NCBI GenBank assembly: GCA_944326905.1
Contig: CALVFU010000001.1
Location: forward strand, 1 to 64,000
Source of the DNA: Candidatus Gastranaerophilales bacterium
GTDB lineage: Bacteria > Cyanobacteriota > Vampirovibrionia > Gastranaerophilales > Gastranaerophilaceae
DNA: 64,000 bases
Reading direction: 5' to 3'
In this document: piece by piece, positions 45,104 through 54,914 of the stretch
How positions within the stretch are numbered: position 1 is the first letter of the stretch
Layout: each line of letters starts with the position of its first letter
Program-made: the position numbers and the translations under genes
The notes under the pieces: generated by a model
What the model was told of the DNA's origin: nothing
What the model saw: only the letters and a program-made list of their open reading frames with translations
Database searches by the model: none

Positions 45104-47339
45104 AATTTTTCATAATCTCCGTGTATTTTTCGGCGCCAAGCCGCATTTCCATATCTTTAATTCTTGCGGTAATTTTATCCAGATTTTCTCTGCTAAAATC
45201 ATTTTTAACGCTCATATAAACACCGATATATTCTTTTAGTGCATTCTCGTTATCATTAATCCTGTAATAATAATCCCCTGCAAGTAAATGAGCCTGAGCG
45301 ATATAAAAAGAATCATTTAGGGTTTCTGCGCTGTTTTGCGCCATTCTTATATACGGCAGGGCTTTTGCGGGAATTTTTTCAAAATACAGATTCGCAAGGC
45401 GGGTAGAACTGAAATATATTCCGTCGTAATTGTTATTTGCAATATCAATATCATAGGCTTTTTTGTAATATTCTTCGGCTTTTTTAATGTCACCCTCTTC
45501 TTCAGACATAGCTCCCAAATTGCAATATACCGGCGAAAGATACATTTTAGAGCCGGAGTTTATATATTTTTTATAATACATTATGGCTGCTTCTTTTTCA
45601 CCGTGCTCGTCCAAGGCTACCGCATACCTGAAATACAATTCATCTGCGGTGTCTTTAGCTGTGGTTTCATCAACGGAATCCGCTCCTTGTTTGTAATAAA
45701 GGAAGGCTTCATCATAGTCTTGTGCGTAATCTTCAATATTTCCTAGCTGTAAACATGCATCAATCATAAGACTTTTGGGTGAGTCTTGAGAGTATATTAC
45801 TTCTTTTAAAATCTTTCTTGCTTGGCTAAGGTTAAACATATTATAATAAACACTTGCAAGTTCATATTTTATATAGTTGACATTAATCGGTTCGTTATTT
45901 TTTGAATAGATGTCTTCTAAGATTGTATAATAATGAAGAGCTTTTGCCCACTCAGAAGTTTTTGAATAGGTGCGTGCAAGCGCTGTATATATTTCCTGCT
46001 GTTTAATACGGTCTTTTGTAGTTTCAAGAATTTTGTTATAAATAGTAATTGCATCTTTATATTTGTAAGTATTGATTAAATCATTAGCCTGCTTAAATAA
46101 CTCATCATTATTAGATTCTACAGTACTTTTATTTAAAACTGCTGCGGAGCGTTCAGGTGATTGTATAACTTGTTTCGGCTGTTCAGAAACTTCATTTACA
46201 TATTCGTTTGTGCTTTCAGACAACAGAGTGTGATATTCAATTTCCGCATTTAGTGATTGGCGTGAGAGTTTTAATACACGGTTTTCAGGTTTTTCTTTTA
46301 ATTGTGATTTGTAAATATCTGTCAGGTATTTGTGCAGCTTTTGTTTTATTTTAATTGGGATAATAATTTCAACTGCTGAGTGGAAATAATCACTAACATA
46401 TATGACTCCAAAGCTCTCATAAATGTAACCGTTTTTTAACAAATATTTTACAGATATTTCGTCATATAAATCAAGAACGCTAAGAGCATCATAGGAAATA
46501 CCGTGTCTTAGCAGGAGTAAAAACCAGAAAAAATTTCTAATAGGTATGGGGAGTATTGAAATTGCAAGATCGCACAAGTATTTATCAAAAATCTTGCCGG
46601 CATTTTTACATCTGCTTAAAAACTCTTTAAGCGATATCCCCATATTGGTTATAACGTTTGATGATAGCTTAGCATAGTAATAATAACCGCGGGTAAGTTT
46701 ATATAATTCTTCAACTTCATCTTCATTAAATTCAATGTTTTTTGTTTTTATATATCCTGCAAACAGTTCTCTGTTAAGCGGCTTAGATATAATCTTTGTA
46801 TAGTTTATATTCTCAGGAATAAGAGATGAATCAAAAGTTTTGGCAGTAATAATAACTTTTACTTTGTCATAATTTGCGGCAGAAAAAAGAAAATCAAGGA
46901 TTAGTTTAGAGTTTTTTGGAAGTACATTATCAAAGTTATTAATAAAAATCAATATCGGAAAGGAGCTGACACCAATATAACGGTTAAGCGTTTTAGCAAA
47001 GTTCTCGATTTTAGGCGAGAATATTTTTTTAGCCTCAGGTGTTTTCTGCATAATATCAATAAAATATAGCAGAATATCATCACATACAGTAGCTGCTTTG
47101 CAGTCAAATTCAAGTCTTAAGACATTAGAAGCGAGGAAACCTTCCGAGTGTTCAATAATAAGCCGCTTCCCCGTTCCCCCAAAGCCTGTTAATAGCAGCA
47201 AGGATTGGTTTGAACTATAAAAATCATAAATTTTTTTGAGTTCAGACTTGTTGTTTTCCTGCAAAAAAGTACTAATATGCGTTGATTTGATATTGTCTAT
47301 ATTATTTTTGTTTACGTTGCTGTTTATAAAATTAATCAT
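45090..47339 (-). CDS. STAND-like P-loop NTPase with TPR array
   Basis: A 749-residue protein. Residues 1-330 form a STAND/AAA-type NTPase: Walker A GFGGTGKR (52-59) and Walker B PILIFINNFDNV (Asp near 137). The residue after the P-loop Lys is Arg, not the usual Ser/Thr that binds magnesium. A linker follows, then TPR helices from about 415 to 740 (YKDAITIYNKILETTKD, KALHYYTILEDIYSKNN, EEYYKKAYDIDIANNNYD). STAND proteins act as signal-triggered switches, sometimes in regulation or anti-phage defence. Coupled to rsmG, so a defence role is not shown. Confidence 0.7.
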   Translation of the reverse strand: MINFINSNVNKNNIDNIKSTHISTFLQENNKSELKKIYDFYSSNQSLLLLTGFGGTGKRLIIEHSEGFLASNVLRLEFDCKAATVCDDILLYFIDIMQKTPEAKKIFSPKIENFAKTLNRYIGVSSFPILIFINNFDNVLPKNSKLILDFLFSAANYDKVKVIITAKTFDSSLIPENINYTKIISKPLNRELFAGYIKTKNIEFNEDEVEELYKLTRGYYYYAKLSSNVITNMGISLKEFLSRCKNAGKIFDKYLCDLAISILPIPIRNFFWFLLLLRHGISYDALSVLDLYDEISVKYLLKNGYIYESFGVIYVSDYFHSAVEIIIPIKIKQKLHKYLTDIYKSQLKEKPENRVLKLSRQSLNAEIEYHTLLSESTNEYVNEVSEQPKQVIQSPERSAAVLNKSTVESNNDELFKQANDLINTYKYKDAITIYNKILETTKDRIKQQEIYTALARTYSKTSEWAKALHYYTILEDIYSKNNEPINVNYIKYELASVYYNMFNLSQARKILKEVIYSQDSPKSLMIDACLQLGNIEDYAQDYDEAFLYYKQGADSVDETTAKDTADELYFRYAVALDEHGEKEAAIMYYKKYINSGSKMYLSPVYCNLGAMSEEEGDIKKAEEYYKKAYDIDIANNNYDGIYFSSTRLANLYFEKIPAKALPYIRMAQNSAETLNDSFYIAQAHLLAGDYYYRINDNENALKEYIGVYMSVKNDFSRENLDKITARIKDMEMRLGAEKYTEIMKNYGQK

Positions 47340-47446
47340 CCAGATAATTTTACCTTATTTAATCAGTTTAATCAAGAGCATTTGCTGTTTTAGAGGAGAA
47401 GTTTGAAATAATATTTTTCTATAAATTGATTGTGCGAAATAACCTC

Positions 47447-47475
47447 TTGCAATAAGCCGAAAAATAAAATAGAAT
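47447..47475 (+). promoter_or_regulatory. sigma70 promoter of prepilin gene
   Basis: TTGCAA, 17-base spacer, TAGAAT; the start codon lies 36 bases downstream with AGAGGG as ribosome binding site. Confidence 0.65.
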
Positions 47476-47510
47476 TACTTATATAAAGAACAAACAGAAA
47501 AGAGGGTTAT

Positions 47511-48071
47511 ATGAAGAGAAAAGCGTTTACATTGGTAGAAATATTACTATGCATTGCAATTGTAGCAATTTTGGCGACGATACTTGCCCGTGTAATATCA
47601 GGAGTAATGCCGGATGTTAATAAAGCAAAGTTCTTAAGAGTATATAACGCCTCTAAAATGATAGTAGCGGATATGGTAAATGATACATCTATATACCCGG
47701 ATGACGATCCCAGCAGTTCGCTTTACGGCTTTGGTAATACGGCTGTTCCTATAGGCGGCATATATGGTTCTAGTGTTTCTGGTTCTGTCTTTAGCGGAAA
47801 TTACAAATTTGCAAGAATTTTTGCAGATAAACTGGGAATTAGCAATGCTGCCAGTGTTACAAATTCATTCTACTCGACGAGAGATAATGTTACTTATAAC
47901 ATTACAAAGTCAGGTAATGGTTATAAAATAATCTACAAAATAAAGGATCCTGAAAATCCAAATGCTTCTATTGAATTGGGTTATATGAAAGTAGAGCAGG
48001 ACGGCGAAGTAAGCTGCTATTCAAGCTTGAACTATTGTGATGATATGACAAACTTAAGACGCGGAGGCTAA
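47511..48071 (+). CDS. type IV prepilin-like (pseudopilin) protein
   Basis: A 186-residue protein with a class III leader MKRKA cleaved before FTLVEILLCIAIVAILATIL. The -1 residue is Ala rather than the usual Gly, which prepilin peptidases tolerate. Glu is at +5. The C-terminal globular domain has a possible disulfide pair (CYSSLNYC). Pilus or type II secretion assembly genes are not near. It shares a 4-base CTAA stop overlap with the convergent flavoprotein gene. Confidence 0.8.
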   Translation: MKRKAFTLVEILLCIAIVAILATILARVISGVMPDVNKAKFLRVYNASKMIVADMVNDTSIYPDDDPSSSLYGFGNTAVPIGGIYGSSVSGSVFSGNYKFARIFADKLGISNAASVTNSFYSTRDNVTYNITKSGNGYKIIYKIKDPENPNASIELGYMKVEQDGEVSCYSSLNYCDDMTNLRRGG

Positions 48072-49222
48072 AGATTATTAATATGTGCTGCAGCAATATA
48101 TGCATTTGACCAGCAGTTTTGAAGGTTAAACCCTCCGCAAAATCCGTCAATATTAAGAACTTCACCAATAAAATACAGACCCGGTATGGTTTTATATTCC
48201 ATTGTTTTAGGGTTGACAAACTTTAAGTCGACACCGCCGGAGGTTACCGTTTCTCCATCTGGGCGCGGTTTAGTTACAGTTATCTTGTAGTTTTTTAAAT
48301 CATATATTATTGCATCTCTTAAATCAGACTTAATTTCGCACGCTGACAGTTCTAAAGAATATTTTTTGCTAAACTCTACAGCAAACGTTCTTGGAAGGTA
48401 CATTGCTAAAATATTCTTTAATTCTTTCTTGGGATTTTTATCCAAAATTTTTTGAAAAGAACGTCCGTCCTGGATTTTTTTACCAATTAAGTCAAAAATT
48501 AATGTATAAGGAAATTCATCACGCGCTCTTATCGAAGAAATCTTAAAAATCAGCGGTCCAGAGATTCCAAAATGGGTAAATAGCAGGTCGCCGTTAAAGT
48601 TTGTGTCATAATTATAAATGTTTTTTAATGACACCCCGCTTAAAGCCCTGTAAGATTTTTCAGTGCAAAGCCCGGTTAGAGCCGGTTTAGGCGGAATTAA
48701 ACTGATACTTGCATTTTTTAGCATTTCCCAATTGCAGTGCCCGCCGGCTGCAACAATTACCTTATCAAAAAAATATTCAGCCTCAAAAGAAGTCAGTTTA
48801 AAACCTCCATTAATAGCTGCAAGGCTTGTAATTTTCTGATTTTCATACCTGCAATGCTTTATTTGTTCAAGCAGTTTTTGCCGTACAAATTTTGAATCCA
48901 TTTTTTCGGGGAAAACTCTACCGTTATCAAGTACGACTGTTTTAATCCCTATTTTGTCAAAATAATCAACTGCATCAGATGAAGAAAATCTGGAAAAAAC
49001 CGAGTATAAAAATTTTTCACCGCGCGGATAATTACGTGCAAACTCTCTAAAATCGGGCTCAGCATTTGTAATATTGCACTTACCGCCGCCTGTTGGCAGA
49101 ATAGATGAAAGCAGGGGCTTAGTGTCGAATATTGTAATATTATTTTTTTTATCAGCGAATGCAGAAAAGCTGCAGCCGGCAGGACCTCCGCCAATTACCG
49201 CAATATTACAAGCGCGTTCCAT
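48068..49222 (-). CDS. BaiN/HI0933-like FAD-dependent oxidoreductase
   Basis: A 384-residue flavoprotein. It has the N-terminal dinucleotide motif IAVIGGGPAGCSFSAF, PTGGGKCNITNAEP, VTSGGVDLKFVNPKTMEYK and LYFIGEVLNIDGFCGGFNLQ, all hallmarks of the HI0933 family. Some members reduce bile-acid intermediates (BaiN); most have no known substrate. It overlaps folK by 17 bases, so they are cotranscribed. Confidence 0.85.
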   Translation of the reverse strand: MERACNIAVIGGGPAGCSFSAFADKKNNITIFDTKPLLSSILPTGGGKCNITNAEPDFREFARNYPRGEKFLYSVFSRFSSSDAVDYFDKIGIKTVVLDNGRVFPEKMDSKFVRQKLLEQIKHCRYENQKITSLAAINGGFKLTSFEAEYFFDKVIVAAGGHCNWEMLKNASISLIPPKPALTGLCTEKSYRALSGVSLKNIYNYDTNFNGDLLFTHFGISGPLIFKISSIRARDEFPYTLIFDLIGKKIQDGRSFQKILDKNPKKELKNILAMYLPRTFAVEFSKKYSLELSACEIKSDLRDAIIYDLKNYKITVTKPRPDGETVTSGGVDLKFVNPKTMEYKTIPGLYFIGEVLNIDGFCGGFNLQNCWSNAYIAAAHINNL

Positions 49223-49709
49223 AGAGGCAGACCATTTCAGGGTTCTCTAATTCGTCATACAGTTTGGAAACTGTTTTATTAAATTTGGGATGAATAAAAT
49301 CCTGTGCAATCTCAAGCATCGGCACAATCATAAACGCCCTTTGATGAAAATGTTTGTGGGGAATGGTTAAGTTTGGTTCATCAATAATTTTATCATCATA
49401 AAAAATGATATCTATATCAATGCACCTGTCTGAATATTCGCCGGAGACAGTATCGTTTACTCTTCCAAGAGTTTTTTCAATCAATTTAATCGCATCAAGA
49501 AGTTTCTCGGGCGTAAGTGTTGTACTTATTTGCATAACAGCGTTTACAAAAAGATTCTTACTCTCCATACCCCAAGGCTCTGTTTCATAAAAAGAAGATG
49601 TAGTTATAATACTAACCCCGTCTGTGCCTTTAAGCAAAGACGCCGCTTGTTGTATATAACCTATTCGGTCACCCTGATTAGAGCCTAAACATAAATACGC
49701 TGTTGCCAT
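49206..49709 (-). CDS. folK: 2-amino-4-hydroxy-6-hydroxymethyldihydropteridine diphosphokinase
   Basis: A 167-residue folate enzyme transferring pyrophosphate from ATP to the pterin. It has AYLCLGSNQGDRIGYI at the start, SSFYETEPWG, and DRCIDIDIIFYDD, the metal-binding and signature region. Length is typical. No folP or folB gene is adjacent. Confidence 0.92.
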   Translation of the reverse strand: MATAYLCLGSNQGDRIGYIQQAASLLKGTDGVSIITTSSFYETEPWGMESKNLFVNAVMQISTTLTPEKLLDAIKLIEKTLGRVNDTVSGEYSDRCIDIDIIFYDDKIIDEPNLTIPHKHFHQRAFMIVPMLEIAQDFIHPKFNKTVSKLYDELENPEMVCLYGTRL

Positions 49710-49771
49710 AAGTCAATTTTATATCTTATATAATCTCTTTGTCAAATAAGACGGTTCTTTTTTTTATTCGA

Positions 49772-49799
49772 TTTACCGCTGCCTTGTTTCTGTTATAAT
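49772..49799 (+). promoter_or_regulatory. sigma70 promoter of prfA operon
   Basis: TTTACC, 16-base spacer, TATAAT, 26 bases before the prfA start, with GTGAGGA as ribosome binding site. Confidence 0.6.
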
Positions 49800-49825
49800 A
49801 AAATTAACTTGGTGAGGAAATAACT

Positions 49826-50908
49826 ATGCAAGATATGTTAGATAAAATAAAACAAATAGAAAAAAAGTATATTGAACTTGGTGAAATATTGATGGAACCT
49901 AATGTTATAGCAGATTATAACAAATTCCGCGATTTATCAAAGCAGAGAAAATCAATGGAAGAAACCGTTGAACTTTATTATGCATGGCAAAAAGCAACAA
50001 AAGAAATCGAAGAAGCAAAGGAACTTATGTTTGCAGAAAATGACCCTGAAATGAAAGCGTTTATGAAAGCAGACATTGAAGAAAACGAGAATAAAATAAA
50101 AGAGTATGAGGAAAAAATGAAAGTTCTTCTTCTTCCTCGTGACCCAATGGATGATAAAGATATTATGCTTGAAATTAGAGGCGGCGCCGGCGGTGATGAA
50201 GCGAATATATTTGCCGGAGACTTAATGCGGATGTATTTAAAATACGCTGATAAACAGGGCTGGCAGACACAAATTCTGTCAAAAAACGAATGCGAAGCAG
50301 GCGGTGTATCAGAAGTGATTATTTCAATGAAAGGCGACAGCATCTATTCAAAACTCAAATACGAATCAGGCGTTCACCGCGTACAAAGAGTTCCGGAAAC
50401 AGAATCACAAGGCAGAGTTCATACATCAACTGCAACGGTTGCAGTTATGCCGGAGGTAACGGATGTTGAAGTTAATCTAAATCTTAATGACTGTGAAATT
50501 TCAACTGCCCGTTCAGGCGGCGCCGGCGGACAAAACGTTAATAAAGTGGAAACGGCAGTCCGCGTGTTTCACAAACCGACAGGAATAATGATTTTCTGTA
50601 CAGAAGAGCGCTCGCAGCTCCAAAACAAAGAACGTGCTTTAGAAATTCTTAAGGCAAAGCTCTATGATTTGGAGCTTCAAAAACAAACAAAGGAAATAAC
50701 AGACCTGAGGCGTTCCCAAGTTGGAACAGGCGATAGGAGTGAACGTATCAGAACATATAATTTCCCTCAAGGACGTCTTACAGACCACAGGATTAATCAA
50801 AACTTAAATGTATGGACTGTTATAGAAGGTGATTTGGATGAATTAATCAATCTATTGATTGAGTATGATCAAAAATTGAAACTTGAAAAACTCGCGGCAG
50901 GTGTATAA
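49826..50908 (+). CDS. prfA: peptide chain release factor 1
   Basis: A 360-residue release factor for UAA/UAG. The codon-recognition PxT tripeptide is PET at about 190-192 ([23 protein letters not shown] region). The GGQ motif that triggers hydrolysis is within [13 protein letters not shown] (about 233-236). Its Gln is a target of PrmC methylation, not seen nearby. It starts an operon with ylxR, infB, rbfA and truB, an unusual place for prfA. Confidence 0.95.
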   Translation: MQDMLDKIKQIEKKYIELGEILMEPNVIADYNKFRDLSKQRKSMEETVELYYAWQKATKEIEEAKELMFAENDPEMKAFMKADIEENENKIKEYEEKMKVLLLPRDPMDDKDIMLEIRGGAGGDEANIFAGDLMRMYLKYADKQGWQTQILSKNECEAGGVSEVIISMKGDSIYSKLKYESGVHRVQRVPETESQGRVHTSTATVAVMPEVTDVEVNLNLNDCEISTARSGGAGGQNVNKVETAVRVFHKPTGIMIFCTEERSQLQNKERALEILKAKLYDLELQKQTKEITDLRRSQVGTGDRSERIRTYNFPQGRLTDHRINQNLNVWTVIEGDLDELINLLIEYDQKLKLEKLAAGV

Positions 50909-51157
50909 ATGTTGCGAAAATGTGTTGGTTGTGGCAAACTGGAAGAAGCAGATAAAATGATTAAGCTGACAAAAGAGTACAAATCCGGCAAAGTCATTAT
51001 ATCACCTGATTCAAAGGTATTTGGCAGATCAGCATATCTTTGTTATAATCAAATGTGTATAGTGAAATCTTTTAAGAAAAATAAATTAAATAAAGCCTTG
51101 AAGACTTCACAGGAATTGAAAGGATTATTTAATAATGGAGAATACCAGAGTAAGTGA
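50909..51157 (+). CDS. ylxR: YlxR-family RNA-binding protein
   Basis: An 82-residue DUF448 protein. It has RKCVGCGKLEEADKMIKL and the GRSAYLC variant of the family GRGAYxC motif. YlxR (RnpM) modulates RNase P and nucleoid or gene-expression functions in some firmicutes. It lies before infB as in most bacteria. Its start is directly after the prfA stop, and it overlaps infB by 23 bases. Confidence 0.88.
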   Translation: MLRKCVGCGKLEEADKMIKLTKEYKSGKVIISPDSKVFGRSAYLCYNQMCIVKSFKKNKLNKALKTSQELKGLFNNGEYQSK

Positions 51158-53687
51158 ATTAGCAAAAGAATTAGGGATGACAAGCAAGGAAGTAATAGAA
51201 AAATTTGCAGAAATATCTATTACTGTAAAATCTCATTCCAACGTGGTAACTCCGCAGCAAATCAGGCGCTTAAAAGAGCACTTGGGGCAGGCAAGCGGAG
51301 TTCCTGCTAAAAAACCTAAAGCATTTGTTGTAAAGAAAACGAAATCGCCTGAGAAATCAGAAGCAGAAGAAAAAACGGAAGAAAAGCTGGAAAAGCCCAA
51401 AAAATCAACTGATAAACCGTTAATTGAAATAGTGAAAAAATCTGCCCCTGCTGAAGCCGCGAAAAAGCAAGCAGCAGATGAGCCGGAAGAAGAAAAAACT
51501 GAAGTGAAGCCAGAGAAGAAGGCTATAAAAGTAGAACACACTAAAATAGAGTATTCTGCAAAAAAAACGAGCAGAATTGAAATTGTGCGCCGTGCCCCCC
51601 AAAAGCCGCCGGTCGAAAAGGCGGAGCGGAAGCCGGCTGATGCTGAAAAACGTTCAGCTGACGGTGAAAAGCGTGCTTATAAGAAAGAAAGCGGTCAAGA
51701 GAAAAAGCTTGTTGAAAGACGTATTATCCCTCAGGAAATATACGACAATAAAGGTTTTTCAAAGAAAAAAGATAATAAGAAAAAAGATAAGGATTACAAT
51801 TCAAAACAAGAAGAACAGGAACGTATTTCTTTAGAAAAAACTGCTGCTCACAAGCATAAGAAAAAAATTCATAAAGAAAATGATGAAGCAGAAGTAACAC
51901 AATTGGTAGTAAACCACGCAATGACAATTAATGAATTAGCTGAAAAAATCAAAAAAACTCCAGCCGAAATTGTTAAGTTTCTTATGTTTCAAGGTATTAT
52001 GGCAACAGTCAACCAATTAATTGATGTTGATGTTATAAAGAAAGTTTGTGCTGAATATGGACTTGAAGTTCTTGATGAAGACCTTGACGCTTACATTGAA
52101 GAAGAAATGGAAAAAGAAGAGAAAAATAAAGCGTTAAGCGATGTTGATAAGAAACTTCTTAAGAAACGCGCGCCGGTTGTAAGTATTATGGGGCACGTTG
52201 ATCACGGTAAAACAACACTTCTTGATAGTATCAGAGCATCAAAGCATAAAATTGTCGCAACTGAGGTAGGCGGTATTACTCAATCAATTGGGGCATATAC
52301 AGTATACCTTGATAACAAGAAGGAAAAGAAAATTGTATTTGTAGATACCCCCGGTCATGAAGCGTTTACAGAAATGCGCGCACGCGGAGCCAAGGCTACA
52401 GATATTGCTATTCTGGTAGTAGCGGCAGACGATGGTATAATGCCGCAGACAATTGAAGCAATTAACCATGCAAAGGCTGCAGAGGTACCGATTATTGTTG
52501 CTGTCAACAAAATTGATAAACCTGGTGCGGATCCTTCAAAAGTCCTTCAGCAGCTGACAGAACATGGTCTTGTGCCTGAAGAATGGGGCGGGGATACAAT
52601 CGCAGTTAAAGTTTCTGCTCTTCAAGGTCAAGGTATTGATGAACTGCTGGAATATATTCTTTTGTTAGCTGATGTTCTTGATCTTAAAGCTAATCCGAAA
52701 GCAGAAGCCAGCGGAGTCGTTATAGAAGCAGACTTAGATAAAGGTAAAGGTCCTGTCGCAACGCTCCTTGTCCAAAACGGAACTCTAAGAACAGGAAATT
52801 GTATAGTTGTAGGTACTGCATGCGGACGTGTAAGAGCACTTTTATCCGACTCGGGCGAAAGAATTACAAAAGCAGAGCCGTCTACGCCGGTTGAAATTTT
52901 AGGTTTGACTGAAGTTCCTCAGGCCGGCGACTATTTTGAGGTCGTTCAAAATGAAAAAGAAATGAAAGCAATTGTTGAAAAACGCAAAGAAAAAGAGCGC
53001 AATAAGCGTTTGGATTCAATGCTGCCTGCACATATAAGAAAAGAAGCGGTACAAGGCAAAGAGGGTGATATTCCGCAGTTAAATCTGATTATAAAAGCAA
53101 ATACGTTTGGCGCTGCAGAAGCTGTATCTCAAGCGATTGCACAATTAGAATCAAAAGAAATTGTTACAAAAATAATCCACGTAGGTGTCGGCGATATATC
53201 AGAAGCAGATGTAATGCTTGCTTCCGCTTCAGGAGCTTTAATTTTAGGATTTACAGTAAAAGAAGATGCTAATGCCCTTGCTGCCGCAGAGCGAGAAGGT
53301 GTTACTATCAAGAAATATGATATTATTTATCAGATTCTTGAAGATATTGAAAAAACAATGATTGCTCTACTTGAGCCTGAAGTAAAAGAAATTGCTCTTG
53401 GTAAAGCTGAAGTACGCCAGGTATTTACAATAGGCAAGACAACAAAAATTGCCGGCTGTTACGTTACAGAGGGTAAAATTGTCCGCGCTAAAAATGCAAT
53501 ACTCTTAAGGAACGGTAAGCAAATATTCAAGGGGGCAATTGACCAGCTCAAACGTTTCAAGGATGATGTTAAAGAAGTGGCGCAAGGCTTTGAGTGCGGT
53601 ATTTCCTTCAGCAAATGGAATGACATTGAAGTCGGCGATATTATTGAGGTTTCTACGACCGAAGAAGTTGAAAGAACAAGTTTGTAA
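51135..53687 (+). CDS. infB: translation initiation factor IF-2
   Basis: An 850-residue GTPase that loads initiator tRNA on the 30S subunit. The N-terminus has an IF2_N helix ([21 protein letters not shown]), a long Lys/Glu-rich linker (about 55-260) and a second IF2_N domain. The G domain has [11 protein letters not shown] (about 353), DTPGHEAF and NKIDKPG. Domains II to IV follow, ending in the fMet-tRNA-binding C2 domain. Typical size. It is in the ylxR-infB-rbfA-truB order. Confidence 0.96.
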   Translation: MENTRVSELAKELGMTSKEVIEKFAEISITVKSHSNVVTPQQIRRLKEHLGQASGVPAKKPKAFVVKKTKSPEKSEAEEKTEEKLEKPKKSTDKPLIEIVKKSAPAEAAKKQAADEPEEEKTEVKPEKKAIKVEHTKIEYSAKKTSRIEIVRRAPQKPPVEKAERKPADAEKRSADGEKRAYKKESGQEKKLVERRIIPQEIYDNKGFSKKKDNKKKDKDYNSKQEEQERISLEKTAAHKHKKKIHKENDEAEVTQLVVNHAMTINELAEKIKKTPAEIVKFLMFQGIMATVNQLIDVDVIKKVCAEYGLEVLDEDLDAYIEEEMEKEEKNKALSDVDKKLLKKRAPVVSIMGHVDHGKTTLLDSIRASKHKIVATEVGGITQSIGAYTVYLDNKKEKKIVFVDTPGHEAFTEMRARGAKATDIAILVVAADDGIMPQTIEAINHAKAAEVPIIVAVNKIDKPGADPSKVLQQLTEHGLVPEEWGGDTIAVKVSALQGQGIDELLEYILLLADVLDLKANPKAEASGVVIEADLDKGKGPVATLLVQNGTLRTGNCIVVGTACGRVRALLSDSGERITKAEPSTPVEILGLTEVPQAGDYFEVVQNEKEMKAIVEKRKEKERNKRLDSMLPAHIRKEAVQGKEGDIPQLNLIIKANTFGAAEAVSQAIAQLESKEIVTKIIHVGVGDISEADVMLASASGALILGFTVKEDANALAAAEREGVTIKKYDIIYQILEDIEKTMIALLEPEVKEIALGKAEVRQVFTIGKTTKIAGCYVTEGKIVRAKNAILLRNGKQIFKGAIDQLKRFKDDVKEVAQGFECGISFSKWNDIEVGDIIEVSTTEEVERTSL

Positions 53688-53698
53688 GTGAGGTAAAA

Positions 53699-54043
53699 AT
53701 GTCACTGAGAAATGAACGGGTAAGAAAAGAGTTGATGCGTGATATCTCTGAGATTCTAAGAAAAGAAATCCGAGGCTTATCAGGCGTTGTATCAATAGTT
53801 GATGTAGAAGTTTCCCATGACAATTCTTACGCAAAGGTAATCTATAGTGTTCTCGGCTCTCAAGAACAAGTAGAAAAAGATAAAGAAATTATTGAAAAAA
53901 ATACCCCAAAAGTCCGCTATGAGGTAGGAAAGCGTATAAGATTACGCCTAACTCCCGAAATAAAATTTGTATATAGCGACGGCTTGGAGAAAGGTTCTAA
54001 AGTAACTGAATTAATTGATAAAATCTCAAAAGGTGAGATTTAG
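53699..54043 (+). CDS. rbfA: ribosome-binding factor A
   Basis: A 114-residue KH-like 30S maturation factor. It starts RNERVRKELMRDISEILRKEI, has VSIVDVEVSHDNSYAKVIYSV and ends with KRIRLRLTPEIKFVYSDGLEKG. It follows infB by 11 bases and its stop overlaps the truB start by 1 base. Confidence 0.93.
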   Translation: MSLRNERVRKELMRDISEILRKEIRGLSGVVSIVDVEVSHDNSYAKVIYSVLGSQEQVEKDKEIIEKNTPKVRYEVGKRIRLRLTPEIKFVYSDGLEKGSKVTELIDKISKGEI

Positions 54044-54897
54044 TGTTTGGATTTTTAAATGTTTATAAGCCAACAGGTATAACCTCGCATGATGTTGTAT
54101 CAAGGCTGAGAAAAGTTATCGGCATGAAACAAATCGGTCATACTGGAACGTTAGATCCTTTTGCAGAAGGTGTACTCCCAATTTGTGTGGGGAAAGCTAC
54201 CCGGCTGATAGAATACCTGGATGACGATAAAGCGTATGAAGGTATAATTCAATTTGGCAAATCATCAACAACGTATGATAAGGATGGTGAAATTCTTGAA
54301 ACAAGCGGCAAACTCATAACAGAAAACGAACTTATAAGTGCACTCAATGATTTTCGCGGTGAAATAGAACAAAAGCCTCCGATATTTTCTGCAATTAAGA
54401 TAAAAGGTAAAAAACTTTATGAATATGCAAGGGCAGGTGAAACGGTTGAAGTTCCGATAAGAAAAATAACGATTTACAAGCTGGAATTACTAGAGTTTGA
54501 TTATAGTAAGCAGCAGGCAAAAGTTTATATAGAATGTTCAAAAGGCACTTATATCCGCTCTATAGCAAACGATTTAGGGAAGGTGCTCGGATGTTTTGGA
54601 TACCTGGAAAAGCTTATAAGGGTAAAGGCAGGTAAGTTTGTAATTGATAAATCATGTCCGCTTGAAAGTATAAATACAGAAAATGTAGGGTCTCTGCTTT
54701 TCTCACCGCTTGAAATTCTTGACTTTAGGAAGTATCAGCTGGATGATAACACTGTTAGAGCAGTAAAAAACGGGATGAGAATAAAAGCGAATGGATTTAG
54801 TGAAACTGAATTTGCCGCTTTAGTCTATAACTCTGAATTGATTTCTGTAGCCCGGTTTGAAAAAGGCGCATTCGTACAGAAAAAAGTGTTGGGATAG
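54043..54897 (+). CDS. truB: tRNA pseudouridine(55) synthase
   Basis: A 284-residue enzyme making pseudouridine in the T-loop of tRNA. It has LNVYKPTGITSHDVVSRLR and GHTGTLDPFAEGVLPIC with catalytic Asp38. KPPIFSAIKIKGKKLYEYAR is the usual second motif. GTG start with 1-base overlap to rbfA. It ends the translation operon; no terminator is obvious in the 17 bases before the convergent gene. Confidence 0.95.
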   Translation: MFGFLNVYKPTGITSHDVVSRLRKVIGMKQIGHTGTLDPFAEGVLPICVGKATRLIEYLDDDKAYEGIIQFGKSSTTYDKDGEILETSGKLITENELISALNDFRGEIEQKPPIFSAIKIKGKKLYEYARAGETVEVPIRKITIYKLELLEFDYSKQQAKVYIECSKGTYIRSIANDLGKVLGCFGYLEKLIRVKAGKFVIDKSCPLESINTENVGSLLFSPLEILDFRKYQLDDNTVRAVKNGMRIKANGFSETEFAALVYNSELISVARFEKGAFVQKKVLG

Positions 54898-54914
54898 GTT
54901 AAAAATTATTTTTA

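Noticed and set aside
51233-51927. Minus-strand ORFs within infB
   Set aside because: Antisense shadows of the Lys/Glu-rich IF-2 linker.
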